In this document: piece by piece, positions 1 to 8,157 of the stretch
Layout of the letters: each line of letters opens with the position of its first letter
Numbering within the stretch: the stretch's first letter is position 1
From: Thiopontia sp964344135
GTDB taxonomy: Bacteria; Pseudomonadota; Gammaproteobacteria; GCF-002020875
DNA length: 43,862 nt
Direction of reading: 5' to 3'
NCBI GenBank assembly: GCA_964344135.1
Contig: CAYFMF010000013.1
Coordinates: 1 to 43,862 of the forward strand
Program-made: the position numbers and the translations under genes
The notes under the pieces: generated by a model
What the model saw: only the letters and a program-made list of their open reading frames with translations
The model's database searches: none
Told to the model about the DNA's origin: nothing

Positions 1-1
1 A

Positions 2-19
2 ACCCGCTTGAGTGCGGGT
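2..19 (-). terminator. Candidate terminator hairpin at the window edge
   Basis: A 6 bp perfect stem (ACCCGC / GCGGGT) with a 6 nt loop. It lies downstream of the restriction-modification operon on the minus strand. Any T-tract would fall at or beyond the left edge, so termination cannot be confirmed. Confidence 0.35.
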
Positions 20-83
20 CTATATCGTCAAAATTCGAGCGCAGATTTTACCACCTCAGAAGGGACTTTTGTGTATCTATCTG

Positions 84-97
84 TGGTTTCGAAACCA
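84..97. repeat. 14 bp perfect palindrome
   Basis: TGGTTTCGAAACCA reads the same on both strands. It lies about 85 bp beyond the stop of the endonuclease gene, in a 180 bp stretch with no gene. It could be a protein-binding site, but nothing around it shows for which protein. Confidence 0.4.
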
Positions 98-182
98 TAT
101 TGGAGAGATCATGTCTTCAGTAATTAACCCACTCCAACATAATTGCTACTGACTGTAAGAGCATTACGAACAGATCAACAAC

Positions 183-1403
183 CTACTGTTTTCCTGTTAC
201 AAATTCCGCAAACTCCCCTACGTTCATCAACCACTGTTGCTGCTCGGATGTATAGGTCGGATGGAGCTCCTTTGGTAACACCAACTGCAGGTTCCTGGCT
301 TTCATCTCATCGGTCTGGTTCTTGCTGATAGCCGCCTCAAGAGTAAGAAGGTGTTTTCGGTTAATGCGGTTTGCCTCAGAGAGCACCTGTCTCCATCGAT
401 CCTTGCAGGTTGATTTGACGCCGAGCATGGTGAGATGGAGCGGATCAAAGACTGGATCATTGTATTCCTCTATGCCAGGAAATATGAAATCTGGCTTTGA
501 ACGGTTTTCTGTCATTGGTGCACGGGTATAGAGAATTCCACACTCCTGGAATAGCTGTTCCAGATGGTTTTCCAGGGCAAGGCCAGCACGGCTTTTTCTG
601 CGATTCTGCACAGAAAGGGAGTAACTGATGAAACTGTCAACATTACCATCAAACCCCTGCGACAACCGTTCCCCGATGATATGTTTTTCGAGTGTACGAA
701 AAAGAATCTCCTCTCTCTCCACCCATGCCATCAATACAGTATCGTGACCGTCGTGGACAGTAATCTCTGGCAGGGTAGAGCGGGCGTAGCTGGAGAACTC
801 CCGTGTAGCAGGAAATTCTCCATTGAATTTTGAGAGCATCTCATCAAGATAACGCTCTTCAGACACATCAACCTCCACACCAATACTCTCCAGAATAAAT
901 CTGGAGGCAAAGCTGATATGGTCCTGACTGGTATCCAGTTCCTCACGAACCACAAAACCGGGATGAGCTGTATCGGAAAAACCAAAGAGCCACACCAGTT
1001 GGTGTGCGATTGTAGTGTCAGCCTCTGCAACAATAGCAAGCAGTGTATTATCTGGCCGCTTTGCCAGGATAAAGAGGTCTCCATTGCTGGCGGCTTGTGA
1101 GACCTCATTGGTTGGAAAATACAAGCGGTACTCCCAACGCATTACACTGCGCTCAATACGTGCTTTCTGTCTTGCGTCATACCAGGTAAGGAAGCCATCC
1201 TCAATGATTGGAGTATCATCATCTGTCAGGTAGAGAAACCGGGCCTCATACCGGACCTTTCCATCTGGCACCTCCAGGATATTTCGCAGTCCCTCAACAC
1301 CATTGAATTCATGCTGATTTGATGTCTGTACATCAACTTCAACAGCACTAAGAATTTTCAGCGCAGCACCTTCAAAATATTGAGAGAGGTAACCCTTCTT
1401 CAC
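183..1403 (-). CDS. EcoRII-type type II restriction endonuclease
   Basis: A 406-residue protein, close to the length of EcoRII (about 400). EcoRII-like enzymes cut at CCWGG and have an N-terminal effector domain followed by a PD-(D/E)XK catalytic domain. The C-terminal half here has the family's signature: SRAGLALENHLEQLF, then KPDFIFPG, then GVKSTCKDRWRQVL, which carry the catalytic acidic and lysine residues, and later NLQLVLP. The start is GTG at 1403, and its GTGA overlaps the TGA of the upstream vsr gene, which indicates translational coupling. The neighbouring Dcm/M.EcoRII-type methyltransferase supports CCWGG as the target, but specificity is inferred from family resemblance. The module looks more AT-rich than the following genes, consistent with horizontal acquisition. 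Confidence 0.88.
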   Translation of the reverse strand: MKKGYLSQYFEGAALKILSAVEVDVQTSNQHEFNGVEGLRNILEVPDGKVRYEARFLYLTDDDTPIIEDGFLTWYDARQKARIERSVMRWEYRLYFPTNEVSQAASNGDLFILAKRPDNTLLAIVAEADTTIAHQLVWLFGFSDTAHPGFVVREELDTSQDHISFASRFILESIGVEVDVSEERYLDEMLSKFNGEFPATREFSSYARSTLPEITVHDGHDTVLMAWVEREEILFRTLEKHIIGERLSQGFDGNVDSFISYSLSVQNRRKSRAGLALENHLEQLFQECGILYTRAPMTENRSKPDFIFPGIEEYNDPVFDPLHLTMLGVKSTCKDRWRQVLSEANRINRKHLLTLEAAISKNQTDEMKARNLQLVLPKELHPTYTSEQQQWLMNVGEFAEFVTGKQ

Positions 1404-1846
1404 CCAGCAATCTCCAGTATCTTCCTGTCACTACTGATCCAATCGGTGATGTGCCGCATAACTGTACCAATATCTCTTCCCGCCCCCCTGATGGCACACT
1501 CCCAGACAATACAAACTCGCCAACCCAATGAGATCAAGGACCGGATATTTTCCTGGTCTCTTTCGTGATTTCTATCGAGCTTGTCTTTCCAGAACTCAGG
1601 TCTCGACTTTGGCCATTTAAAAAAGTGACAGCGGTGACGATGCCAGAAACAACCATGTACAAAGATGACAGCACCATGCCTTTTCAGAACAATGTCCGGC
1701 TTTCCAGGAAGGGATTTGTCATGAAGGCGAAAACGATAACCTTCCCTGTGGAGCAGACTACGGATCAGCATTTCTGGCTTTGTGTTCTTGCACCGGATAC
1801 CAGACATCATCCTGCTACGGGTTTCTGCATCGACCACATCGGTCAT
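1400..1846 (-). CDS. vsr: Very short patch repair (Vsr) mismatch endonuclease
   Basis: Vsr nicks next to T:G mismatches produced when 5-methylcytosine deaminates, and so offsets the mutability of a Dcm-type methylase. The 148-residue protein has the family's hallmarks: MTDVVDAETRSRMMSGIR and KNTKPEMLIRSLLH near the N-terminus, the catalytic GKPDIV, the zinc/active-site region VHGCFWHRHRC, and the WKDKLDRNHERD helix. I chose ATG at 1846 because its ATGA overlaps the methyltransferase stop exactly and the protein then begins as typical Vsr proteins do; an earlier start at 1882 would add 12 residues inside the methylase gene. It is coupled on both sides, to the methyltransferase and to the endonuclease. 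Confidence 0.93.
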   Translation of the reverse strand: MTDVVDAETRSRMMSGIRCKNTKPEMLIRSLLHREGYRFRLHDKSLPGKPDIVLKRHGAVIFVHGCFWHRHRCHFFKWPKSRPEFWKDKLDRNHERDQENIRSLISLGWRVCIVWECAIRGAGRDIGTVMRHITDWISSDRKILEIAG

Positions 1847-3102
1847 GCTGCGAAAAGAGAGCTCTGTCGTACATCTCCGCACTCCTGTTTACGGAGTTCA
1901 GCCACATGGGGCACCATGATTCGGGCCACCTCCTGCATAACCGGCATCACTACACTGTTACCGAATTGACGATAGGCTTGGGTATCGCTGACAGGAATCC
2001 TGAAACTATCGGGAAAACCCATCAGCCTTGCACACTCTCTGGGGGTCAGGCGTCTGGGCCGCTTGCGCCCTCCCTGTGAGACCAGAATTTCAGAACCATC
2101 CTTATAGTACCGGGCCGAGAGCGTTCTGGAAACACTGTCACCATCCACTAAACCATAACCAAAACCATTGCCGGCTTTTCGATGCTTTTCAGCATAAGCC
2201 TGAAGATAAGCCCAAAGTTTTGGGGTCAGAGTATATTTTGGGTTGACTGCCGCACAACTGCCAGTTGTATATGGGGCTTCTGTCTGTTCACAGCCATCCT
2301 GCGGATGAAGGATGGTAGAAAGTTTGACAGCCCCCTTCTCTGGCAGTTGTAGATCATCCCAGCTGAATTCTGTTTTATTCTTGAAGCCCACAATCAGGAT
2401 ACGCTCACGATGTTGAGGCACAAAGTGCTGGCCATCAATGACCTTGTGGTGGATTTCGTACCCCAGTTCATCACGCAGGGTTTGAAGGATTACCTTAAAG
2501 GTATTGCCTTTATCGTGTGACACGAGGTTCTTTACATTCTCCAGCAAGAACGCCTTTGGTTGCTTCTCTGCAATAATTCGTGCCACGTCAAAGAAGAGAG
2601 TCCCTTGGGTGGTGCACTCAAAACCGTGCGGCCTTCCCAGTGCATTCTTCTTGGAAACCCCGGCAATACTGAAAGGCTGGCATGGAAAGCCCGCTAATAA
2701 TATATCGTGATCAGGGATATCTTTCTCATCCACTGCTGTGATGTCTCCAGCAAAGGTATGGCTGGCAGACTCAGGGAAGTTCTCCAGATAGGTCTTTTGT
2801 GCAAACTTGTTCCATTCACTGGTAAAGACACACTGTCCACCATGTGTCTCAAAGCCCAAGCGAATGCCGCCAATTCCGGCAAAGAGATCGATAAAGCGAA
2901 ATGGGGCATTGCCGTTACTATTGTCCACCAGTGGCAGGATGCGTTGTCGGATGGCATCGGAAAGATAGGGTGGTGGTTCGTTATCTCTTACCTCCCAGCG
3001 CCGTACCGTCCTGACATCGACCTCAAGAATCTCGGCCAGCTGTTTTTGGGTATAACGGGCTCTGGCTGTTCGCAACAACTCCAGCGGATGGGGGGTTTGC
3101 AT
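1843..3102 (-). CDS. DNA (cytosine-5) methyltransferase, Dcm/M.EcoRII type
   Basis: A 419-residue C5-methyltransferase expected to protect CCWGG sites from the neighbouring endonuclease. Motifs in order: an N-terminal helix-turn-helix (about residues 15-55, with TQKQLAEILEVDVRTVRRWE), the SAM-binding FIDLFAGIGGIRLG, the catalytic GFPCQPFSIAG, LLENVKNL, the QHRERILIVGF motif, a target-recognition region, and RLTPRECARLMGFP followed by QFGNSVVMPV. The N-terminal HTH is characteristic of M.EcoRII-like enzymes, which are known to repress their own promoter through it. ATG at 3102 is preferred over GTG at 3108 because GAGAG then sits at a usual distance. It is the first gene of the operon methylase-vsr-endonuclease, so protection is made before cutting. 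Confidence 0.94.
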   Translation of the reverse strand: MQTPHPLELLRTARARYTQKQLAEILEVDVRTVRRWEVRDNEPPPYLSDAIRQRILPLVDNSNGNAPFRFIDLFAGIGGIRLGFETHGGQCVFTSEWNKFAQKTYLENFPESASHTFAGDITAVDEKDIPDHDILLAGFPCQPFSIAGVSKKNALGRPHGFECTTQGTLFFDVARIIAEKQPKAFLLENVKNLVSHDKGNTFKVILQTLRDELGYEIHHKVIDGQHFVPQHRERILIVGFKNKTEFSWDDLQLPEKGAVKLSTILHPQDGCEQTEAPYTTGSCAAVNPKYTLTPKLWAYLQAYAEKHRKAGNGFGYGLVDGDSVSRTLSARYYKDGSEILVSQGGRKRPRRLTPRECARLMGFPDSFRIPVSDTQAYRQFGNSVVMPVMQEVARIMVPHVAELRKQECGDVRQSSLFAA

Positions 3103-3135
3103 TAGCACTCTCAGTAAAAGGTAAAGATCCGGGGC

Positions 3136-3164
3136 ATTATGTCCGGTTTCATTCCCTTTGTAAA
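3136..3164 (-). promoter_or_regulatory. Sigma-70-type promoter of the restriction-modification operon
   Basis: On the minus strand TTTACA (3159-3164) and CATAAT (3136-3141) are 17 bp apart, upstream of the methyltransferase start. The spacing is ideal and each box has one mismatch to consensus. The methylase HTH may bind near here for autoregulation, by analogy with M.EcoRII. Confidence 0.6.
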
Positions 3165-3276
3165 CACGCTATCTCAGCATCATCATTTATGGGTAAACTC
3201 ATACTATTTGTATTGAAGCGCAACAGTGAATTCAGGGTGTCACTGGCAAACCCAAAGGTAATCTGCTTCCCTCTGC

Positions 3277-3477
3277 CTATTCTCGCTCTTCAATCCAGGC
3301 CATCTGTATCGCCTCAAGCACCTTCTCCCCACCATGGTCCGGATCATCGGAGAACCCCTCCAGTTCGGTAACAAACCGGTGTAGATCCACAAAGTTAATG
3401 GCCATTGGGTCCAGCTCCGGATGGGCCTCATCCAGCTCGATCGCAATATCCTGCACATCTGTCCAACGCAAATCCAC
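3277..3477 (-). CDS. iscX: Fe-S cluster assembly protein IscX
   Basis: A small acidic protein of 66 residues, the same length as Escherichia coli IscX, an iron-binding partner of the cysteine desulfurase IscS that modulates cluster assembly. Family features are visible: the N-terminal LRWTDVQDIAIEL, the DxxHPELDPMAINFVDLH stretch, LEGFSDDP, and the C-terminal EKVLEAIQMAWIEE. I chose the GTG at 3477 because AGGAG lies at a good distance upstream and the protein then matches the family length; the longer open frame to 3564 would run back into fdx. It is the last gene of the isc operon, 22 bp after fdx. Confidence 0.9.
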   Translation of the reverse strand: MDLRWTDVQDIAIELDEAHPELDPMAINFVDLHRFVTELEGFSDDPDHGGEKVLEAIQMAWIEERE

Positions 3478-3499
3478 TCTGTCTACTCCTGACTCTCTG

Positions 3500-3838
3500 C
3501 TAATGATTTTCCGAGACCATATTGATGGTGTATTTTGGAATCTCAACAACCAGATCCTCTTCATCCACCACAGCCTGACAGCTCAGACGAGAGTCTGGAT
3601 CCAGCCCCCACGCCTTGTCCAGCATATCATCCTCTGCCTCCTCACTCTCATTGAGCGACTCTCCCCCCTCACGCACATAGCAGTGACAGGTTGTACAGGC
3701 ACAGCTCTTCTCACAGGCGTGCTCGAGCTCAACATCATGCTCCAGCAGTGCATCCAGAATTGTGGTCCCGGGGTCGGCCTCTATCACAACACCTTCCGGG
3801 CAGAGCTCCTCATGGGGCAGTACGATAATCTGTGTCAT
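3500..3838 (-). CDS. fdx: Isc-type [2Fe-2S] ferredoxin
   Basis: A 112-residue ferredoxin that supplies electrons in Isc cluster assembly. The cluster ligands sit at C42, C48, C51 and C87, the positions used by Escherichia coli Fdx, in ACEKSCACTTCHC and RLSCQAVV. Typical features include the acidic stretch around residues 64-75 and the start MTQIIVLPHEELCPEG. The start is ATG at 3838. The only ribosome-binding sequence in front of it (AGAGG) is part of the terminal repeat of the palindromic element inserted between hscA and fdx, so translation of this gene may depend on that element. iscX follows 22 bp downstream. Confidence 0.95.
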   Translation of the reverse strand: MTQIIVLPHEELCPEGVVIEADPGTTILDALLEHDVELEHACEKSCACTTCHCYVREGGESLNESEEAEDDMLDKAWGLDPDSRLSCQAVVDEEDLVVEIPKYTINMVSENH

Positions 3839-3840
3839 TC

Positions 3841-3999
3841 AGGAACCTCTGAATAAGTCTGTGCGAATTGAATCGCATCCATATCACCCAAGATCAAGGC
3901 GAAGATCGCAGCTAATAGCCAGCTATTGGCAAGATTTTCAACAAAGAGGTTGGGTGATATGGTTGTTAGGCAATCGTGCATGACTTGTTCAGGGGTTCC
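3841..3999. repeat. MITE-like palindromic element between hscA and fdx
   Basis: About 160 bp that codes for nothing convincing and fills the whole gap between two isc genes. The outer ends are imperfect inverted repeats: AGGAACCTCTGAATAAGT at the left and ACTTGTTCAGGGGTTCCT at the right. Inside, CATCCATATCACCCAA pairs with TTGGGTGATATGG, and the centre is AATAGCCAGCTATTGGCAAG. The nested arms and clean ends suggest a non-autonomous mobile element. A second element at 13585-13680 shares the centre but has different arms. Confidence 0.7.
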
Positions 4000-5877
4000 T
4001 TAACCAATCTCATCCACGCTTTTTCCAGAGAGTGCCTGGTGAACCGAACGATCCATCCGTCGGGCCGCATAGAACTCACTCTCCCGGTTGCTCTTCTCGA
4101 TGGCCCGCTCAATGGCCGTTGCATCATCACCGGATGCAATCTCCCGCAGTTCAACAATCAACTCCTCCATCAGACCCCTCTCCTCCTGACTCAGGAGGGT
4201 TGAGCCATCCTTCTCCAGTGCCGCCTCCAGGGCAACGATGGTTCGATCCGCCTCAACCTGCTGTTCACGCAACATGCGGGCATCCCGGTCAGCCTCAGCA
4301 TAACGGTAGGAGTCCTTCAGCATCCCCTCAATCTCGCCATCACTCAATCCATACGAGGGTTTCACCACGATCTCTGCCTGTACCCCACTGTTCTCCTCCT
4401 GTGCGGAGACCGAAAGCAGGCCATCTGCGTCCACCTGGAAAGTGACCCGGATTCTGGCCGCTCCAGCCACCATTGGTGGGATCCCCCGCAGCTCAAAACG
4501 GGCCAGTGAGCGGTTGTCGGCAACCATCTCTCGCTCTCCCTGGACCACATGAATCGACATTGCCGTCTGCCCATCCCTGAAGGTGGTGAACTCCTGTGCC
4601 CGAGCCACGGGAATGGTTGTATTACGGGGAATCAGCACCTCAGCCATGCCACCCATGATTTCCAGCCCAAGAGAGAGCGGGGTCACATCAAGCAGCAGCA
4701 GCTCTCCATCCTTCTTGTTTCCCACCAGGATATCGGCCTGTATGGCCGCTCCCAGCGCGACCACCCGCTCGGGGTCGATCCCCTGGAGCGGCTCCCTGCC
4801 AAAGAAGTCGCTGATCTTCTCCCGAACCAGTGGTACCCGTGTTGACCCACCCACCAGCACCACCTCGGCAATCTCCTCTCGCTCCACCCCCGCATCACGA
4901 ATGGCGCGGCGAACAATCCTCAGGGTCTGCTGCACGACAGGGCCAACCAGCTGGTTGAACTGCTCTCTGCTCAACACCCCCTGCCAGCCGGGAAGATCCC
5001 CATGCCTCAGATCAAGCTCAACCCGGTCTGATTCAGTAAGCATCTCCTTCGCACGACGCGCCTCTGCCAGAAGATATTTCTGTAGTGAGGGGCTCTTTTG
5101 ACCATCCATCTCGATCTGCTCACCCATCCAGTCGGCAACCAGATGGTCCATGTCATCCCCGCCCAGCACGGCATCTCCACCCGTTGACAGCACCTCGAAG
5201 ACCCCCCGGGTCAGGCGCAGTATCGAGATATCAAAGGTACCACCACCAAAATCATAGATTGCATGGACACCCTCTGGCTGCGAATCGAGGCCGTAGGCCA
5301 CCGCTGCCGCTGTTGGCTCGTTGAGAAGGCGCAACACATTGAGACCGGCCAGCCTTGCTGCATCCTTGGTGGCCTGACGTTGGGCATCATCAAAATAGGC
5401 CGGAACCGTTACAACAACCCCCTCCAGCTCCCCCCCCAGGGTCTCAACTGCACGCTCTCCAAGCACCTTCAGGATCTCGGCAGATACCTCAATCGGTGTC
5501 ACGCCACCCGATACCGTCTCAATCCGGGGGACAGAGGATTCACCCTCCACAAAGAGATAGGGAGATTGAGCAGCAACAGACTCCAGCTCATCCACACTCT
5601 TTCCGATTATGCGCTTGATTGAGGAGAGCGTATTCATGGGATCCTCTGCGGAAGCGTCCCAGGCAGCATGGCCAACCACTGGCCTCAGCTCACTGCCACA
5701 GTAGCGCACAACAGAGGGGAGGATCTGCTCCCCATCCTGGTCCGGAAGTGTCTCCGCAACCCCGCTTCGGACTGAGGCCACCAGGGAGTTGGTGGTCCCC
5801 AGGTCGATCCCTGCTGCCAGATGGTGTTGATGCGGTGCAGCAGATTGTCCTGGTTCCGAGATTTGCAGTAGTGCCAT
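4000..5877 (-). CDS. hscA: Fe-S cluster assembly chaperone HscA (Hsp70 family)
   Basis: HscA is a specialised Hsp70 that, with co-chaperone HscB, uses ATP to release nascent clusters from the scaffold IscU. The protein is 625 residues (E. coli 616). The nucleotide-binding domain shows AGIDLGTTNSLVA near residue 22, VVTVPAYFDDAQRQATKDAA, LNEPTAAAVAYGL, YDFGGGTFDISIL and VVLVGGSTRVPLV. The substrate-binding domain begins after LLLLDVTPLSLGLE, and the C-terminal lid is short as usual for HscA. hscB lies 28 bp upstream. Downstream the stop codon directly abuts the palindromic element. IscU, its normal client, is not encoded in this operon. Confidence 0.96.
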   Translation of the reverse strand: MALLQISEPGQSAAPHQHHLAAGIDLGTTNSLVASVRSGVAETLPDQDGEQILPSVVRYCGSELRPVVGHAAWDASAEDPMNTLSSIKRIIGKSVDELESVAAQSPYLFVEGESSVPRIETVSGGVTPIEVSAEILKVLGERAVETLGGELEGVVVTVPAYFDDAQRQATKDAARLAGLNVLRLLNEPTAAAVAYGLDSQPEGVHAIYDFGGGTFDISILRLTRGVFEVLSTGGDAVLGGDDMDHLVADWMGEQIEMDGQKSPSLQKYLLAEARRAKEMLTESDRVELDLRHGDLPGWQGVLSREQFNQLVGPVVQQTLRIVRRAIRDAGVEREEIAEVVLVGGSTRVPLVREKISDFFGREPLQGIDPERVVALGAAIQADILVGNKKDGELLLLDVTPLSLGLEIMGGMAEVLIPRNTTIPVARAQEFTTFRDGQTAMSIHVVQGEREMVADNRSLARFELRGIPPMVAGAARIRVTFQVDADGLLSVSAQEENSGVQAEIVVKPSYGLSDGEIEGMLKDSYRYAEADRDARMLREQQVEADRTIVALEAALEKDGSTLLSQEERGLMEELIVELREIASGDDATAIERAIEKSNRESEFYAARRMDRSVHQALSGKSVDEIG

Positions 5878-5905
5878 AAATGAATTTCCTGGGAGTCTGT
5901 CGGAG

Positions 5906-6427
5906 CTATATCAAATCATCCAACAGGGATTCAGCCTGGTGGCAGAGACGATGAAAGAACTGCATGCGCTGAACCGTTTTCCGGGCACCATCCGGCGAGT
6001 TACGCCACTGCTCCGAGAACTCCACCCCCTGCTGTGAGATACGCTTTTCCATCTGCTCTATAAACTGCTCCAGGCCAGAAGCGGGGTCTCTACCCTGCCG
6101 TACCTCTTCCAACTCTTCTCGCAGCTCCATCTGCTCCATCAGAAACTGGTTGTCACGCAGTGTCTCGCCATCGGTTCCAAGATCCACACCACTCAGCTCC
6201 AGGAGATAGCGGGCCCGCTCAATTGGGTCGCGCAATACACGGTTTCCCTCATTCACCCTGGATGCCATCTGCAGCGAAAGTCTGCGCTCCTGCTGCGGGG
6301 CATTGGCAAAACGGTCGGGATGAAACTGTTGCTGAAGCTGTCGATAACTGCTCGACAACTGTTCCCGATCTACTGAGTAATCAACAGGCAGACCAAACAG
6401 CTCATAGTAGTTGGTAGTCAGGTCCAT
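5906..6427 (-). CDS. hscB: Fe-S cluster assembly co-chaperone HscB (J-domain protein)
   Basis: HscB is the J-protein that stimulates the HscA ATPase and delivers IscU. It has an N-terminal J domain with the diagnostic HPD in QFHPDRFA and the Asn/Arg-rich helix that follows, and a C-terminal three-helix domain with FLMEQMELREELEEV, the conserved segment that contacts IscU. From ATG at 6427 it is 173 residues, close to E. coli HscB (171). A GTG at 6451 would add eight residues and starts only 3 nt after the iscA stop; neither start has a clear Shine-Dalgarno, so the N-terminus is uncertain. Confidence 0.93.
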   Translation of the reverse strand: MDLTTNYYELFGLPVDYSVDREQLSSSYRQLQQQFHPDRFANAPQQERRLSLQMASRVNEGNRVLRDPIERARYLLELSGVDLGTDGETLRDNQFLMEQMELREELEEVRQGRDPASGLEQFIEQMEKRISQQGVEFSEQWRNSPDGARKTVQRMQFFHRLCHQAESLLDDLI

Positions 6428-6454
6428 GGCAGGGGTTACATAACCACCCACAAC

Positions 6455-6778
6455 TCAGACATTAAAGCTCTCACCGCAACCACAACTGTTCTTGACATTC
6501 GGGTTATTGAACTTGAACCCCTCGTTCAACCCCTCCTTGCCATAATCAAGCTCGGTACCATCGAGATAGACCATGCTCTTCGGATCGACAACCACCTTGA
6601 CACCATCCGACTCGAACACCTGGTCCTCCTCCTCGACCTGGTCCACAAACTCAAGCACGTAGGCCATACCGGAACAGCCGGATGTCTTGACACCAAGACG
6701 CAATCCTGCACCCTTCCCACGACTCTCAAGAAAGCTCTTCACCCGCTCTGCTGCGGCTGGTGTCATTGTAATTGCCAT
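6455..6778 (-). CDS. iscA: Iron-sulfur cluster assembly A-type carrier IscA
   Basis: A 107-residue A-type carrier that holds an Fe-S cluster or iron and passes it to apo-proteins, mainly [4Fe-4S] targets. The three conserved cysteines are present: one in KTSGCSGMAY and two in the C-terminal NSCGCGESF. It begins MAITMTPAAAERV, and AAGGACA precedes the ATG. It follows iscS by only 44 bp, the place where iscU normally sits, so the scaffold gene is missing from this operon. Confidence 0.96.
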   Translation of the reverse strand: MAITMTPAAAERVKSFLESRGKGAGLRLGVKTSGCSGMAYVLEFVDQVEEEDQVFESDGVKVVVDPKSMVYLDGTELDYGKEGLNEGFKFNNPNVKNSCGCGESFNV

Positions 6779-6822
6779 ACTCTGTCCTTGGTCTGTAACC
6801 GATGGTTTTCAGGTCTGTGCGC

Positions 6823-8049
6823 TCAGTGTGCGGCCCACTGCACTGTACTGAGGTCAACCCCCTCCTTGTACATATCCCAGAGCGGTGACAGGGCACGCAG
6901 TTTCTCAACCTTTTCTGCAACCAGCGCAACCGCCTCATCAACCTCCTCCTCTGTTGTGAAGCGTCCAAAGGTGAAACGGATCGAACTGTGTGCAAGCTCG
7001 TCATTGCGCCCAATGGCCCGCAGAACATAGGAGGGTTCCAGGCTGGCAGAGGTGCAGGCAGAGCCGGAAGAGATTGCGAGGCGATTCAGGGCCATCATCA
7101 GTGACTCACCCTCAACATAGTTGAAGCTGACATTGATGTTTCCCGGGATACGGTGCTGAAGATCACCATTCACATAAACCTCTTCCATCCCCTCGATTCC
7201 CTTGAGGAAGCGGTCACGAAGCATCATCAGCCGCTCCGACTCCTCTGCCATCTCCTCTCGTGCAATCCGGAAGGCCTCTCCCATACCGGCAATCTGATGG
7301 ACAGCCAGTGTTCCTGAACGCATCCCGCGCTCATGGCCACCACCATGCATCTGTGCCTCCAGCCGAACACGGGGTTTGCGGCGCACATAGAGTGCTCCAA
7401 CCCCTTTCGGACCATAGACCTTGTGGGCCGAGAAGGACATCAGGTCAACATTCATCCGGTTGACATCGATATCGATCTTGCCGGCACTCTGTGCCGCATC
7501 CGAGTGGAAGAAGATCTTGCGCTCCCGGGTTATCCTGCCAATTGCCTCAAGATCCTGAACAACACCAATCTCGTTATTGACATGCATGATAGAGACCAGA
7601 ATGGTGTCATCACGTAGCGACGCCTCCAGCTTCCTGAGGTCAATCAGTCCATCCGACTCCGGCTCAAGATAGGTGACCTCATACCCCTCACGCTCCAGCT
7701 GGCGACAGCTGTCCAGCACCGCCTTGTGCTCAATGGCCGAGGTTACAATATGCTTTCCCTTCTTATGGTAGAAGTGGGCAATCCCCTTGATTGCAAGATT
7801 ATCCGACTCGGTTGCTCCCGATGTCCAGATAATCTCTTTTGGATCTGCCCCAATCAGCTGAGCCACCTCACGACGGGCCTCCTCAACTGCATCCTCTGCC
7901 TCCCACCCATAGGCATGAGATTTGGAAGCCGGGTTCCCAAACTTGGTCTCCGCAGTGAGATATTGCATCATTACCGCTGCAACCCGGGGATCAACCGGGG
8001 TTGTTGCCGAGTTGTCCAGGTAGATGGGACGATTGGTCGGTTGCGTCAT
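6823..8049 (-). CDS. iscS: Cysteine desulfurase IscS
   Basis: A PLP enzyme that takes sulfur from cysteine as a persulfide for Fe-S clusters and tRNA thiolation. From ATG at 8049 it is 408 residues (E. coli 404). Visible are RPIYLDNSATTPVDPRV, the cofactor lysine in SFSAHKVYGPKG, the persulfide cysteine in SSGSACTSASLEPSYVLRA, and the C-terminal tail SPLWDMYKEGVDLSTVQW, which in E. coli IscS is the docking surface for IscU. That tail is kept although iscU is absent here, so IscU is probably encoded elsewhere. AAGGA precedes the chosen ATG; an upstream start at 8088 would add 13 residues without family support. Confidence 0.96.
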   Translation of the reverse strand: MTQPTNRPIYLDNSATTPVDPRVAAVMMQYLTAETKFGNPASKSHAYGWEAEDAVEEARREVAQLIGADPKEIIWTSGATESDNLAIKGIAHFYHKKGKHIVTSAIEHKAVLDSCRQLEREGYEVTYLEPESDGLIDLRKLEASLRDDTILVSIMHVNNEIGVVQDLEAIGRITRERKIFFHSDAAQSAGKIDIDVNRMNVDLMSFSAHKVYGPKGVGALYVRRKPRVRLEAQMHGGGHERGMRSGTLAVHQIAGMGEAFRIAREEMAEESERLMMLRDRFLKGIEGMEEVYVNGDLQHRIPGNINVSFNYVEGESLMMALNRLAISSGSACTSASLEPSYVLRAIGRNDELAHSSIRFTFGRFTTEEEVDEAVALVAEKVEKLRALSPLWDMYKEGVDLSTVQWAAH

Positions 8050-8157
8050 CTTCAGTTTCCTTGTTACGGAGAGAATCTCTCCCCCCATACCCCTATCCGG
8101 GATACAGCGCTGCTCTTTCGTTGATTGCTAATATTGTACCACTTTGCTCAAGTACTC

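Noticed and set aside
2028..3108. Plus-strand open frames across the methyltransferase, and many long antisense frames elsewhere (for example over leuA, ilvB, thrS and hscA)
   Set aside because: They lie opposite genes with full family motifs, have no recognisable products, and arise from the codon bias of the true strand.
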